Positions 28,053 through 36,470 are shown, counted from the stretch's first letter. The stretch: DNA of 64,000 bases from Rhodoplanes sp. Z2-YC6860 (GCF_001579845.1 NZ_CP007440.1:124001-188000); one strand, 5' to 3'. Made by a program: numbers and translations. The notes: generated by a model from the sequence alone, not told the origin.

Positions 28053-28067
28053 CGGAACGCCGTTCCG
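28053..28067. promoter_or_regulatory. 15-bp palindrome CGGAAC-GCC-GTTCCG, likely operator
   Basis: The arms are perfect, and the symmetry continues imperfectly to 28050-28070. It lies in the divergent gap between Bug copy 5 and the first cupin gene, 35 bases before the cupin start. A 13-of-15 match on the other strand lies in front of the IclR gene at 40021-40035. IclR-family factors often bind such GGAAC/GTTCC palindromes. Confidence 0.6.
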
Positions 28068-28101
28068 TATAGAAGAATTATTCTGGCGGAGAGATCAGGT
28101 C

Positions 28102-29244
28102 ATGGCCAAAGACGCGGTCGTTTCGGACGAGTTTGCCAAGAAGTTCGCCGCCGAAAAGGAGACGCCTTATACGCGCTGGATCAAAAGCGAAGGCCTCGAT
28201 CTCATCAGCTCGACCTACGTACAGAACTTGAACACCGTCGAGCTGAAGCCTTGGGCGCGCCGCGGCGGACTTGGCGTGTTCATGAACCACGAGGCGTCGC
28301 GCACCTCGAACGACTGCTACGTCTGCGAGATCCCGCCGGGCAAGACGCTCGCGCCGCAGCGGCAGCTGTTCGAAGAGACCATCATGATCCTCAGCGGCCG
28401 CGGCTCCACGACGGTGTGGAACGACGCCGGCCAGCGCATCACCTTCGAATGGAAGGCCGGCGCGCTGTTCGCGGTCCCGCTGAACTGCTGGCACCAGCAC
28501 TTCAACGGCTCGGGCCGCGAGCCGGCGCGCTTCGTCTCGGTGACCAACGCGCCGATCGTGATCAACCTCTACGAGGATTTGGATTTCATCTTCGGCACCA
28601 AGTACGACTTCAAGGGCCGCTTCAACGGCGAGCCGGATTACTTCTCGGCGAAGGACGAGACCAAAGGCTTCCTGCTGGCGACGAACTTCGTGCCGGATGC
28701 CGTCAACCTGCCGCTGATCGCCGCGAAAGAGCGCGGCGCAGGCGGCGGCCACATCCGCTTCAACTTCGCCAAGAGCTCGCTCAACAGCCACATCTCGCAA
28801 TTCCCGATCGGCACCTACAAGAAGGCGCACGCCCACGGCCCGGGCGCGCACGTGATCATTCTCTCGGGCGAAGGCTATTCGCTGATGTGGCCGGAGGGCG
28901 ACGAGCCGCGCTATTACAAGTGGGAGGTCGGCACCATGATCGTGCCGCCGAACATGTGGCTGCATCAGCACTTCAACACCGGCCCGACACCGGCGCGCTA
29001 TCTCGCCTTCAAGCATGAGGGCGTCGCGATCCGCAACGCCCAGGGCGTGCCGAAGGCCTGGATCAGCAAGCGTCTCGGCGGCGATCAGGTCGACTATCGG
29101 GATGAGAATCCCGAGACGCGCAAGCAGTTCGCGCAAGAGCTCGCCAAGCACGGCCTCACCACACAGATGGACAAGGCCTACGCGGCCGAGCTCGAAGGCT
29201 CGGGAGGCAAGTCGCTCGCCGCCGAGGAGAAAGAGCATGCGTAA
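28102..29244 (+). CDS. Bicupin protein 1
   Basis: A 380-residue protein with two cupin barrels. The N-terminal one (about 65-175) has 'EETIMILSGRGSTTVW' and ends in CWHQHFN, but the usual first His pair reads PQRQLFEE, so its metal site is incomplete. The C-terminal one (about 225-320) has KKAHAHGPGAHV, then LSGEGYSLMWPEG and MWLHQHFN, a complete cupin metal set. Size and layout resemble gentisate 1,2-dioxygenase-like bicupins, but the enzyme class cannot be assigned. ATG 28102 follows a GGAGAG stretch. It pairs with the next gene, a paralogue. Confidence 0.82.
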   Translation: MAKDAVVSDEFAKKFAAEKETPYTRWIKSEGLDLISSTYVQNLNTVELKPWARRGGLGVFMNHEASRTSNDCYVCEIPPGKTLAPQRQLFEETIMILSGRGSTTVWNDAGQRITFEWKAGALFAVPLNCWHQHFNGSGREPARFVSVTNAPIVINLYEDLDFIFGTKYDFKGRFNGEPDYFSAKDETKGFLLATNFVPDAVNLPLIAAKERGAGGGHIRFNFAKSSLNSHISQFPIGTYKKAHAHGPGAHVIILSGEGYSLMWPEGDEPRYYKWEVGTMIVPPNMWLHQHFNTGPTPARYLAFKHEGVAIRNAQGVPKAWISKRLGGDQVDYRDENPETRKQFAQELAKHGLTTQMDKAYAAELEGSGGKSLAAEEKEHA

Positions 29245-29267
29245 CGCATGCCGACCGTGCCACGGCG

Positions 29268-29292
29268 CACCCTCCCCTGGAGGGGGAGGGTG
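29268..29292. repeat. Short hairpin between the two bicupin genes
   Basis: CACCCTCCCC (29268-29277) and GGGGAGGGTG (29283-29292) form a 10-bp stem. It looks like a short member of the GC-rich extragenic hairpins. It could stabilise the upstream mRNA or separate expression of the two cupin genes. Confidence 0.6.
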
Positions 29293-29324
29293 GTCCGAGC
29301 GCGCTGCAACGATGGAGTACACAC

Positions 29325-30542
29325 ATGCATGACATTCCAGGCCAGTCTCACTGGCACGAGCCGACGGCGGGGCAGCGCGCGGGCTTCGGCAAGTTCGGCC
29401 GGCCGAAAACGCCCTACGACATCTTCATGGAGTCGGAGGGCATTCCGATCGTCCGCGAGATCGGCATCAGCAAGGTGCAGAACCTGCCGCTGGCGCCGTG
29501 GAAGCGCACCGGCGGCCGCGGCACCTACATCCAGCTCTACGGCACCGAAGGCAAATGGGGCTGCTACGTCGTCGAAGTGCCGGGCGCGGGCGCGCTGAAT
29601 CCGGAGAAGCACCTCTACGAGGAGATCTACTTCGTGGTCGAAGGCCGCGGCTCGACCGAGGTCTGGCTCGAAGGCGACAACAAGCGCCACGTGTTCGAGT
29701 GGCAGAAGGGCTCGCTGTTCTCGATCCCGGTGAACGCGATGCACCGCATCGTCAATGCGAGCTCGTCGCCGGCGCTGCTGCTCGGCGGCACCACCGCGCC
29801 GAATCTCATGAACCTGATGAACAATGTCGGCGCGATCTTCGACAACCCGTTCCAGTTCCGCGATCGCTTCTCGGGCGCCGACGACTTCTACAAGTACAAG
29901 GACGACATCGAGCCCGATCCGGTGCGCGGCTTGGCCATGCGGCGCACCAACTTCGTGCCCGATATCGTCAACTGCGACCTGCCGCTCGACAACCGCCGCT
30001 CGCCCGGCTACCGCCGCATCGAGCCGTTCATGACCGGCAACACGTTCTATCTCTGGATCGCGCAGCACGAGAACGGTCGCTACTCGAAGGCGCATGCACA
30101 CACCTCGGCGGCGGTGCTGATCTGTCTGCGCGGCAAGGGCTACACCTACACGTGGCCTGAGCATGCCGGCGTCAATCCGTGGAAGGACGGCAAGGCCGAT
30201 CTGGTGAAGCGCGTCGACTACGAGCCGGTCGGCCTGGTGTCGGCGGCGCCCGGCGGCGCCCGCTGGTTCCATCAGCACTTCGGCGTGTCGAAGGATCCGC
30301 TGCGGCTCACCGCATGGTTCGGCCCGCACAATCCGGGTCGCGAGCCCGGCCCGCCTGGCGAGAAGCACATCGACTACACCGGCATGGATATCAACGAAGG
30401 CGGCTCGTCGATTCCGTACTGGATGGAAGACCCGTTCCTGAAGGAAGAGTATCTCGGGATGCTGTCGCAGAACGGCGCCCAGAACCGGATGAAGCCGGAG
30501 TATTACGACCGGAACTACAAGGGCGAGCTGCCGAAGGAGTGA
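29325..30542 (+). CDS. Bicupin protein 2
   Basis: A 405-residue paralogue of the preceding protein. The first barrel has 'EKHLYEEIYFVVEGRGSTEV' followed by FSIPVNAMHRIVN. The second has YSKAHAHTSAAVL, LRGKGYTYTWPE and WFHQHFG, a complete His set. About 90 residues downstream form a tail rich in aromatic residues ('SSIPYWMEDPFLKEEYLGML'). It is probably co-transcribed with bicupin 1 (80-base gap with a hairpin). A metal-dependent oxygenase or isomerase role is plausible; the substrate is unknown. Confidence 0.82.
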   Translation: MHDIPGQSHWHEPTAGQRAGFGKFGRPKTPYDIFMESEGIPIVREIGISKVQNLPLAPWKRTGGRGTYIQLYGTEGKWGCYVVEVPGAGALNPEKHLYEEIYFVVEGRGSTEVWLEGDNKRHVFEWQKGSLFSIPVNAMHRIVNASSSPALLLGGTTAPNLMNLMNNVGAIFDNPFQFRDRFSGADDFYKYKDDIEPDPVRGLAMRRTNFVPDIVNCDLPLDNRRSPGYRRIEPFMTGNTFYLWIAQHENGRYSKAHAHTSAAVLICLRGKGYTYTWPEHAGVNPWKDGKADLVKRVDYEPVGLVSAAPGGARWFHQHFGVSKDPLRLTAWFGPHNPGREPGPPGEKHIDYTGMDINEGGSSIPYWMEDPFLKEEYLGMLSQNGAQNRMKPEYYDRNYKGELPKE

Positions 30543-30570
30543 CGGCGGTTCGCGCTACTTAGGCGCCACC

Positions 30571-30673
30571 GTCATTCCGGGGCGCGCCGAAGGCGCGAAC
30601 CCGGAATCCAGCTAAAAACTCCGAGTGCGCGTCTGGATTCCGGGTTCGCCGCTTCGCGGCGCCCCGGAATGAC
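30571..30673. repeat. Dispersed 'GTCATTCCGGGGC' inverted repeat
   Basis: Outer arms GTCATTCCGGGGC (30571-30583) and its complement (30661-30673) are perfect. A 16-bp inner pair, CGAACCCGGAATCCAG (30596-30611) with 30633-30648, is perfect too. The same element occurs at 39036-39141 and 62753-62889. Confidence 0.85.
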
Positions 30674-30687
30674 CGCGGCGGGCGGCT

Positions 30688-31476
30688 CTACAACCTCCAC
30701 GCCTTCGGCAGCAGGCCCTTATCGCGGCCGATGCCGATGTAATACTTCCACAGCTTGTCGATGTGCCGGTCGCGCGTGAAGTCGTGCAGCATGGCCTCGA
30801 TCTCCTGATCGGAGAGCGGCATCACCTTGCCGAGTGCCGCCGCCTGATACATCACCTCGGCGTTCTCGACGAAATGCACGCTGTCGATCAGCACGCCGGG
30901 TACGCTTTCCGCCGTGATCACCTGACCGTGTGCGCGAATGAGCAGCGCGTGATGCGGCCCGAGCGTTTCGGCAAGCGCACGGCCCAACGCAGAATCACTG
31001 ACATGGCTCGGATCGGCGTGCACCGGAATGCCGCTCACCCAGCGCACCGCGTGGTTCTTGATCAGCTTGAGCGACAATCCCTCGACCAGCGTGAACACGG
31101 TCGTGAGCTCATGATGGAAATGCGCCACCGAATTCACATCCGGCCGTGCGCGCAATATCTCGCAATGCAGATACACCTCGGCAGGCGGCCGCACGCCCTT
31201 CGGGCCCTTCAGCGTGTTGCCCTCGAAATCGCAGATCAGAAGGTCGGTGGGCTTCACGCTCGCCCGGCTCTGGTCGAACGGCTGGATCAGGAACGCATCG
31301 CGGCCCGGCAGCCGCGCGCTGACATGGCCGCTGTAGCCAAGCAGTCCGAGATCGTTGAGCATCAAGGTGACGGCCGCGACCTGATCGCGCAGCGTTCGCT
31401 CATCCGGAACAGCTTTTTTCGCAGCAGATTTCGCCGACGCCCGAGCCTTCGCCATCGCAGACCTGCTCCCCTTCAT
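30688..31476 (-). CDS. Class II aldolase/adducin-family protein (first copy)
   Basis: A 262-residue member of the fuculose-aldolase fold. Family marks are 'LGLLGYSGHVSARLPGRDAF', 'RPPAEVYLHCEILRARPDVN', then SVAHFHHE with the metal-binding His pair, and 'HALLIRAHGQVITAES' with the third His. Such zinc enzymes perform retro-aldol cleavage or decarboxylation of small hydroxy acids. A Lys/Ala-rich N-terminal stretch of about 22 residues precedes the fold. It is divergent from an amidohydrolase. A second aldolase-amidohydrolase pair occurs at 55591-57285. Confidence 0.88.
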   Translation of the reverse strand: MKGSRSAMAKARASAKSAAKKAVPDERTLRDQVAAVTLMLNDLGLLGYSGHVSARLPGRDAFLIQPFDQSRASVKPTDLLICDFEGNTLKGPKGVRPPAEVYLHCEILRARPDVNSVAHFHHELTTVFTLVEGLSLKLIKNHAVRWVSGIPVHADPSHVSDSALGRALAETLGPHHALLIRAHGQVITAESVPGVLIDSVHFVENAEVMYQAAALGKVMPLSDQEIEAMLHDFTRDRHIDKLWKYYIGIGRDKGLLPKAWRL

Positions 31477-31567
31477 GCGCCTTGATCAGCGCGTTTTGCT
31501 TCTCACGCCCTTGCAGACCACAAAGGCCGGATGCGACAAGCGGTAAGGAAACCGGAGCACAAAGTCC

Positions 31568-32560
31568 ATGCGTGTGGTCGCCCTCGAAGAGCACTTTTCA
31601 ATCCCGGCGTTGGTGAAGAAGATCGACCCAGCCGTCATCGCCAAGCGCGGCTTCAAGGGCCGCAAGCAGGCGCCGGGCAAGCCGAGCCTCAACGATCTGC
31701 TTCCCGAGATCGGCGAGGTCCGCCTCAAGTCGATGGACGAGAACGGCGTCACCATGCAGGTGCTGTCCGCCGGCGGCCCAGGCCCTGATCTGGTACCGGG
31801 GGCGGCCGGCGCCGATCTGGCGCGCGAGATGAACGACCAGCTCGCCGCGGCCTGCGCCAAGCACCCGACCCGCTTCGCGGGCTTCGCCTGCCTGCCGATG
31901 GCGACCCCTGACGCCTGCGCCAAGGAGCTCACGCGCTCCGTCAAGGAGCTGAAATTCCTGGGCGCCATGATCAACGGCTCCACCGACAACCGCTTCCTCG
32001 ACCATCCGAGCTACGACGGCCTGCTCGCTGCCGCGGTCGAACTCGACGTGCCGATCTACATCCATCCGCACCTGCCGCCGCCTGCGGTGCATGAGATCTA
32101 TTATTCGGGCCTGCCTGACGGCGCCGACCGCGTGCTCGCGACCGCCGGCTGGGGCTGGCACTCGGAGGTCGCAATCCAGACGCTGCGCCTCGCCCTCAAC
32201 GGCACGCTCGACAAGCATCCGAAGCTGAAGATCATCATCGGCCACATGGGCGAGATGCTGCCGGTGATGCTGGCGCGCCTCGATGAGGTGTCGTCGCTCG
32301 ATGTCGATCATCTCAAGCGCAAGCCCAGCCGCGCGATCCTCGATCAGGTCTGGATCACGACCAGCGGCATCTTCAGCCAGCCGCCGTTCATCGCGGCGCT
32401 GCAGACCTTCGGCATCGACCGCATCATGTTCTCGATCGATTATCCGTTTGCGCCGAATGCGGCGGGCAAGAAGTTCCTGAGCCAAGTCAACCTGTCGCCG
32501 AGCGACATGGAGAAGCTGACTCACGGCAACGCGGATGCGCTGCTGAAGCTGAAGGCCTAA
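31568..32560 (+). CDS. Amidohydrolase-2 family protein (first copy)
   Basis: A 330-residue TIM-barrel protein of the ACMSD/gamma-resorcylate decarboxylase type. The N-terminal metal motif is ALEEHF (Glu-x-His in place of His-x-His), typical of the non-hydrolytic decarboxylases. Further ligands appear in YIHPHLPPP, in GHMGEMLP and in SIDYPFAPN (Asp). Family members remove a carboxylate from aromatic or vinylogous acids using zinc. ATG 31568 follows a GGAG 12 bases upstream. It lies 8 bases ahead of the EutA-like gene and is likely in one operon with it. Confidence 0.88.
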   Translation: MRVVALEEHFSIPALVKKIDPAVIAKRGFKGRKQAPGKPSLNDLLPEIGEVRLKSMDENGVTMQVLSAGGPGPDLVPGAAGADLAREMNDQLAAACAKHPTRFAGFACLPMATPDACAKELTRSVKELKFLGAMINGSTDNRFLDHPSYDGLLAAAVELDVPIYIHPHLPPPAVHEIYYSGLPDGADRVLATAGWGWHSEVAIQTLRLALNGTLDKHPKLKIIIGHMGEMLPVMLARLDEVSSLDVDHLKRKPSRAILDQVWITTSGIFSQPPFIAALQTFGIDRIMFSIDYPFAPNAAGKKFLSQVNLSPSDMEKLTHGNADALLKLKA

Positions 32561-32568
32561 GGGCCGGC

Positions 32569-34077
32569 ATGCCGGTCGAGACCGACGATCAGGGTGGACG
32601 GGTCTTCTTCTCGTCCACCGGCCGTTCGCTGGAGGACGACGACCAGGTCGTCGTCCTCAGCGTCGGCGTCGACATCGGCTCCTCGACCTCGCATCTGGTG
32701 TTCTCGCGCATCGTGCTGGAGAGGCTCGACAGCCGCTATGTCGTCACCGAGCGCGAGACGTTCTATGCCTCCGACATTCTGCTGACGCCCTACTCGGCTG
32801 AAAACACCATTGACGCCGCGGCGCTTGGCGCCTTCATCCGCAAGGAATACGCGGACGCCAAGGTCGAGCCCGACGAGATCGACACCGGGGCACTGATTCT
32901 TACCGGCGTCGCCGTACAGCGAAAAAACGCACGCGCCATTGGCGAACTGTTCGCGAAGGAAGCCGGCAAGCTCGTTGCGGTGTCGGCCGGCGACAGCCTG
33001 GAAACCGTGATGGCAGCTTACGGTTCGGGCGCGGTGGCGCGCTCGATCCGCGACGAATGCACGGTGATGAACATCGACGTCGGCGGCGGCACCTCGAAGA
33101 TCGCGATCTGCGCCGAAGGCAAAGTGATCGACGCGGCCGCGGTCGATGTCGGCGCGCGGCTGGTTTGTCTCGAAGCCGACGGCAAGATCATCCGCGTCGA
33201 AGAAGCCGGCCGGCGCTACGGCTTGGAGCTCGGACTCGACCTCAAGCCGGGCGGCATGCTGACACTCGACCAGGGCAAAGCCATCGCCGGCCTGATGGCC
33301 GACAGGCTGATCGAGACGATGCGCGGTGGTTCACCTACGGTACAGGGCGTGAGCCTGCTTCGCACCGAACCGTTGAAGCATCGCGGACCGATCGCGCAGA
33401 TCCAGTTCTCCGGCGGAGTGTCGGAGTTCATCTACGGCAACGAGTCGCAGAAGTTCGGCGATCTCGGTCCGCTGCTGGCCGCCGAGATTCGCGCACGCGC
33501 CGAAGCGTTCTGCCCGAACATCGGCGAATCCCTCGAAGGCATCCGCGCCACCGTGGTCGGTGCCTCGCAATACACCGTGCAGCTCAGCGGTAGCACGATC
33601 TACGTGGCGCCGCTCGATGCCGTGCCGCTGCGCAACGTGCCGGTGATCGCACCGGCGCTTCAGCTTGACGGCGAGACCATCGATCCCGCCGCGGTCGCGA
33701 GCGCGACGCAGGCGATGCTGAAACGGCTTGATCTGAATGGCGGCGAACAGCCGGTCGCAGTGTTCGTGCCATGGCAGGGCTCGGCGACGTTCCAGCGGCT
33801 CGATGCGTTCTGCCGCGGCGTAGTCGACGGGCTGGAAAACATTTTGAAGAAGGGCCACCCGCTGGTGCTCGCCGGCGATGGCGATGTCGGAGGCCTCCTC
33901 GGCATCCACCTGCACGAGGAGATGAAGATTCGGAACGCCGTGGTGTCGATCGACGGGCTCGAACTGAAGGAGTTCGACTACATCGACATCGGCACCATGC
34001 TCGAAACCACCGGCGCGGTGCCGGTGGTCATCAAGTCGCTAATTTTTCCGGGAAGCGCCGCACGGGTCGGCGCGTGA
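32569..34077 (+). CDS. eutA: EutA-like ethanolamine ammonia-lyase reactivating factor
   Basis: A 502-residue ASKHA-type ATPase. It has phosphate motifs 'VGVDIGSSTSHLVFSR' (about 32-47) and NIDVGGGTSKIAI (about 165-177), and the EutA blocks 'RETFYASDILLTPY', 'ALILTGVAVQRKNARAI' and 'FSGGVSEFIYG'. EutA releases damaged cobalamin from ethanolamine ammonia-lyase EutBC. No eutB or eutC lies in this window, so its partner is either elsewhere or a different enzyme. It starts 8 bases after the amidohydrolase stop. Length is near that of known EutA proteins. Confidence 0.85.
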   Translation: MPVETDDQGGRVFFSSTGRSLEDDDQVVVLSVGVDIGSSTSHLVFSRIVLERLDSRYVVTERETFYASDILLTPYSAENTIDAAALGAFIRKEYADAKVEPDEIDTGALILTGVAVQRKNARAIGELFAKEAGKLVAVSAGDSLETVMAAYGSGAVARSIRDECTVMNIDVGGGTSKIAICAEGKVIDAAAVDVGARLVCLEADGKIIRVEEAGRRYGLELGLDLKPGGMLTLDQGKAIAGLMADRLIETMRGGSPTVQGVSLLRTEPLKHRGPIAQIQFSGGVSEFIYGNESQKFGDLGPLLAAEIRARAEAFCPNIGESLEGIRATVVGASQYTVQLSGSTIYVAPLDAVPLRNVPVIAPALQLDGETIDPAAVASATQAMLKRLDLNGGEQPVAVFVPWQGSATFQRLDAFCRGVVDGLENILKKGHPLVLAGDGDVGGLLGIHLHEEMKIRNAVVSIDGLELKEFDYIDIGTMLETTGAVPVVIKSLIFPGSAARVGA

Positions 34078-34119
34078 CCGATCGCGTGTTCTTCTGAGCA
34101 GAACAGCCGCAATCGCCGA

Positions 34120-34488
34120 TCAGTCGACGTCGATGAACACCGTGTCGTTCTCGACCGTTGTCTTGTAGGTCTTGATCGGGATCATGCACGGAGGCGCCAC
34201 GATCTCGCCGGTCTTGATGTCGAACTGGCCGTTGTGAAAGTTGCACTCGACCACATCGCCATCGATATAGCCTTCCGACAGCGAGCCCGGCCCGTGGGTG
34301 CAGGTATCGTCTGTGACATAGAAGCCTCCCTCTATGTGGAACACCGCCAGGATCAAACCTGCGGTTTCGACACGAAGGGCGGTTCCTTCAGCGACCTGAT
34401 CGGTCTTGCAAAGTTCAACTCTGGTCGGCACGGCAGCTAGTTCTCTCACGTCTCGGTTAGGGGTAAATTGATCTCGATCATAGACCAT
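34120..34488 (-). CDS. Rieske-type ferredoxin component
   Basis: A small [2Fe-2S] protein with CTHGPG and CNFHNG, the Cys-x-His ... Cys-x2-His cluster ligands, in a fold of about 105 residues ('VELCKTDQVAEGTALRVE' at its start, 'AGLILAVFHIEGGFYVTDD' next). Such ferredoxins pass electrons from a reductase to a ring-hydroxylating oxygenase. The start is unsure: ATG 34488 gives 122 residues, while a GTG at 34431 would give the commoner length near 103. It is divergent from the Rieske oxygenase gene, separated by 109 bases, so the two are likely co-regulated. Confidence 0.88.
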   Translation of the reverse strand: MVYDRDQFTPNRDVRELAAVPTRVELCKTDQVAEGTALRVETAGLILAVFHIEGGFYVTDDTCTHGPGSLSEGYIDGDVVECNFHNGQFDIKTGEIVAPPCMIPIKTYKTTVENDTVFIDVD

Positions 34489-34597
34489 GGGTTCTGAAGC
34501 CCGGTCAATGCTACGGCCTTGAGCCGCTTGATCGTTTGGCTTGAGGAATTCCGGCAACCGGCGCTATAGAGCGCAACGACTTTTCAGGGAGCACGCC

Positions 34598-35881
34598 ATG
34601 CTTCGCAAAGAGCAAAACGACCTACTCACACAGACCGGCCCTGGCACCCCGATGGGCCAGATGTTCCGCTCGAGCTGGCAGCCGGCGCTGCTGGCGAGCG
34701 AGCTGCCGGAGCCCGGCTGCCCGCCGGTGCGCGTCAAGCTTCTGTCCGAACGGCTGCTGGCCTGGCGTGACTCCAACAACAAGCTCGCGCTCACCGACGA
34801 GTTCTGCGCGCACCGCGGCGTGTCGCTGTGGTTCGGCCGCAACGAGCATGGCGGGCTTCGCTGCCCGTACCATGGCTGGAAGTACGACCACACCGGCCAA
34901 TGCGTCGAGGTGCCGTCGGAGCCGTCCGAGAGCGGCTACTGCCAGAAGATCAAGCTGAAGTCCTATCCGCTGATCGAGCGCGGCGGCGTGTTGTGGACCT
35001 ACATGGGTCCGCCCGAGAAGCAGCCGCCGCTGCCGGAATGGGAATTCGCCACGGTGCCGACCGAGCAGAGCTTCATGTCGAAGCGGCTGCAGGAGTGCAA
35101 CTGGCTGCAGGCGATGGAAGGCGGCATCGACTCGAGCCACGTCTCATTCCTGCATTCGGGCGAACTGAATAGCGATCCGCTGTTCAAGGGCTCGAAGGGC
35201 AACCAGTACAACATGGGCGACATGAAGCCGGTGTTCGAGGTGGTGGAGAGCCCCGGTGGCCTCTACATCGGCGCGCGCCGCAATGCCGAGAACGGCAACT
35301 ACTATTGGCGCATCACGCAATATGTGCTGCCGGCCTTCACCATGATCGCGCCGCGCGCGGACCATCCGGTGCACGGCCACTTCTGGGTGCCGATCGACGA
35401 TCACAACTGCTGGGCCTGGAGTTTCGACTACAAGGTCACGCGTCCGCTCTCCGCGAAGGAGCGCAAGTCGATGGAAGACGGCCAGGGTATCCACGTCTCC
35501 TACGTGCCTGGCACGTTCATTCCGGCCGCGAATAAAACGAACGATTACCTTGTCGACCGCGAGGGCCAGAAGCTCGGCAAGACCTACAGCGGCGTCTATG
35601 GCATCGCCATGCAGGACGCCTCGCTGCAGGAAAGCATGGGACCGATCGTCGACCGCAGCAGGGAAAACCTGGTGTCCACCGACAACGGCATCATCATGGC
35701 GCGGCACAAGCTGCTGCGCGCGCTGAAGGCCATGGAAAAGGGCGAAACGCCTCCGGGCGTGAATGCCGAACATCAGCGCGTGCGGTCGGCCGCCGTGGTG
35801 CTGCCGCCGGACAAGCCCTTCAAGGACGCCGCGAAGGAAGCGCTGGTGGTGCAGAACGGCCGCGAGCACGCGACGGTGTAG
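34598..35881 (+). CDS. Rieske non-heme iron oxygenase, alpha subunit
   Basis: A 427-residue aromatic-ring hydroxylating oxygenase of the phthalate 4,5-dioxygenase/vanillate demethylase type. Rieske ligands are Cys70, His72, Cys89 and His92 (CAHRG, CPYHGWKYD). The mononuclear iron region is EGGIDSSHVSFLH with Asp178, His181 and His186. The family hydroxylates or O-demethylates aromatic carboxylates. ATG 34598 follows CAGGGAG. The matching ferredoxin is divergent upstream, and a candidate reductase is at 40127-41344. No beta subunit is nearby, as expected for this class. Confidence 0.93.
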   Translation: MLRKEQNDLLTQTGPGTPMGQMFRSSWQPALLASELPEPGCPPVRVKLLSERLLAWRDSNNKLALTDEFCAHRGVSLWFGRNEHGGLRCPYHGWKYDHTGQCVEVPSEPSESGYCQKIKLKSYPLIERGGVLWTYMGPPEKQPPLPEWEFATVPTEQSFMSKRLQECNWLQAMEGGIDSSHVSFLHSGELNSDPLFKGSKGNQYNMGDMKPVFEVVESPGGLYIGARRNAENGNYYWRITQYVLPAFTMIAPRADHPVHGHFWVPIDDHNCWAWSFDYKVTRPLSAKERKSMEDGQGIHVSYVPGTFIPAANKTNDYLVDREGQKLGKTYSGVYGIAMQDASLQESMGPIVDRSRENLVSTDNGIIMARHKLLRALKAMEKGETPPGVNAEHQRVRSAAVVLPPDKPFKDAAKEALVVQNGREHATV

Positions 35882-35895
35882 CGCCCCCTCCCCGA

Positions 35896-35919
35896 CCCTC
35901 CCCCGCAAGCGGGGGAGGG
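35896..35919 (+). terminator. Hairpin after the Rieske oxygenase gene
   Basis: CCCTCCCCCG (35896-35905) pairs with CGGGGGAGGG (35910-35919), loop CAAG, 15 bases after the stop. It resembles the dispersed GC-rich hairpins and lacks a U-run. Confidence 0.5.
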
Positions 35920-35949
35920 AGTTGAGAGCCCGGATCAGGTAGCAAAAAA

Positions 35950-36456
35950 ATGCAAAGTGAATCCGCCCGCATGTCGAGTGCCGCCGAGGCGCGGTATCGC
36001 ATCGACGCACCGAACTCCAAGCAGCGCGCCGTCAAGGTGATCGCACTGGACGGCCCGAGCGAACGGATCGTCAAGGAGCTGGCGCAGCGGCCGTGGAATG
36101 GCGCGACCTTCTTCACAGCGTCGGCCTTCGGCACCACCCCAAAGCAGGGCGAGAGCTTCGCCGGCTGGCTTTCGGATCTCGCCGGCCGCACCAAGGACCT
36201 GATCGACGAGGTCAACACCGCCGATCTCGTGGTGATGATCGCCGCGGCGGGCGAAAGCGCCCAGGCCGCCTCGATCATCGGCGAGGCCTGCAGCGTCAAG
36301 CGCGTCATGACGACCGCACTGGTGCTCGGCGGTAATACGGTGTCCGACGAGGCGCTGTCCAAGACGCTTTCCCACCTGCGGCCGTGGGCTTTGATGCTGG
36401 TGATCGCCAGCGCCGAGGAATACATTGCCGACATGCTGACGGCGCTTAGAGCTTGA
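35950..36456 (+). CDS. Conserved hypothetical protein, Rossmann-like pattern
   Basis: A 168-residue protein I cannot assign. It opens with a polar stretch and then shows alternating strands and helices: KVIALDG, 'ATFFTASAFG', 'DLVVMIAAAGESAQAASIIG' and 'ALMLVIASAEEYIADML'. The middle block loosely recalls the FtsZ/tubulin-type GTPase fold but lacks the GGGTGTG loop. No signal peptide or membrane segment. ATG 35950 has no good ribosome site; an ATG at 35971 is an alternative. It lies just before a small exported protein in the same direction. Confidence 0.6.
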   Translation: MQSESARMSSAAEARYRIDAPNSKQRAVKVIALDGPSERIVKELAQRPWNGATFFTASAFGTTPKQGESFAGWLSDLAGRTKDLIDEVNTADLVVMIAAAGESAQAASIIGEACSVKRVMTTALVLGGNTVSDEALSKTLSHLRPWALMLVIASAEEYIADMLTALRA

Positions 36457-36470
36457 GGGAGAAGACGATC

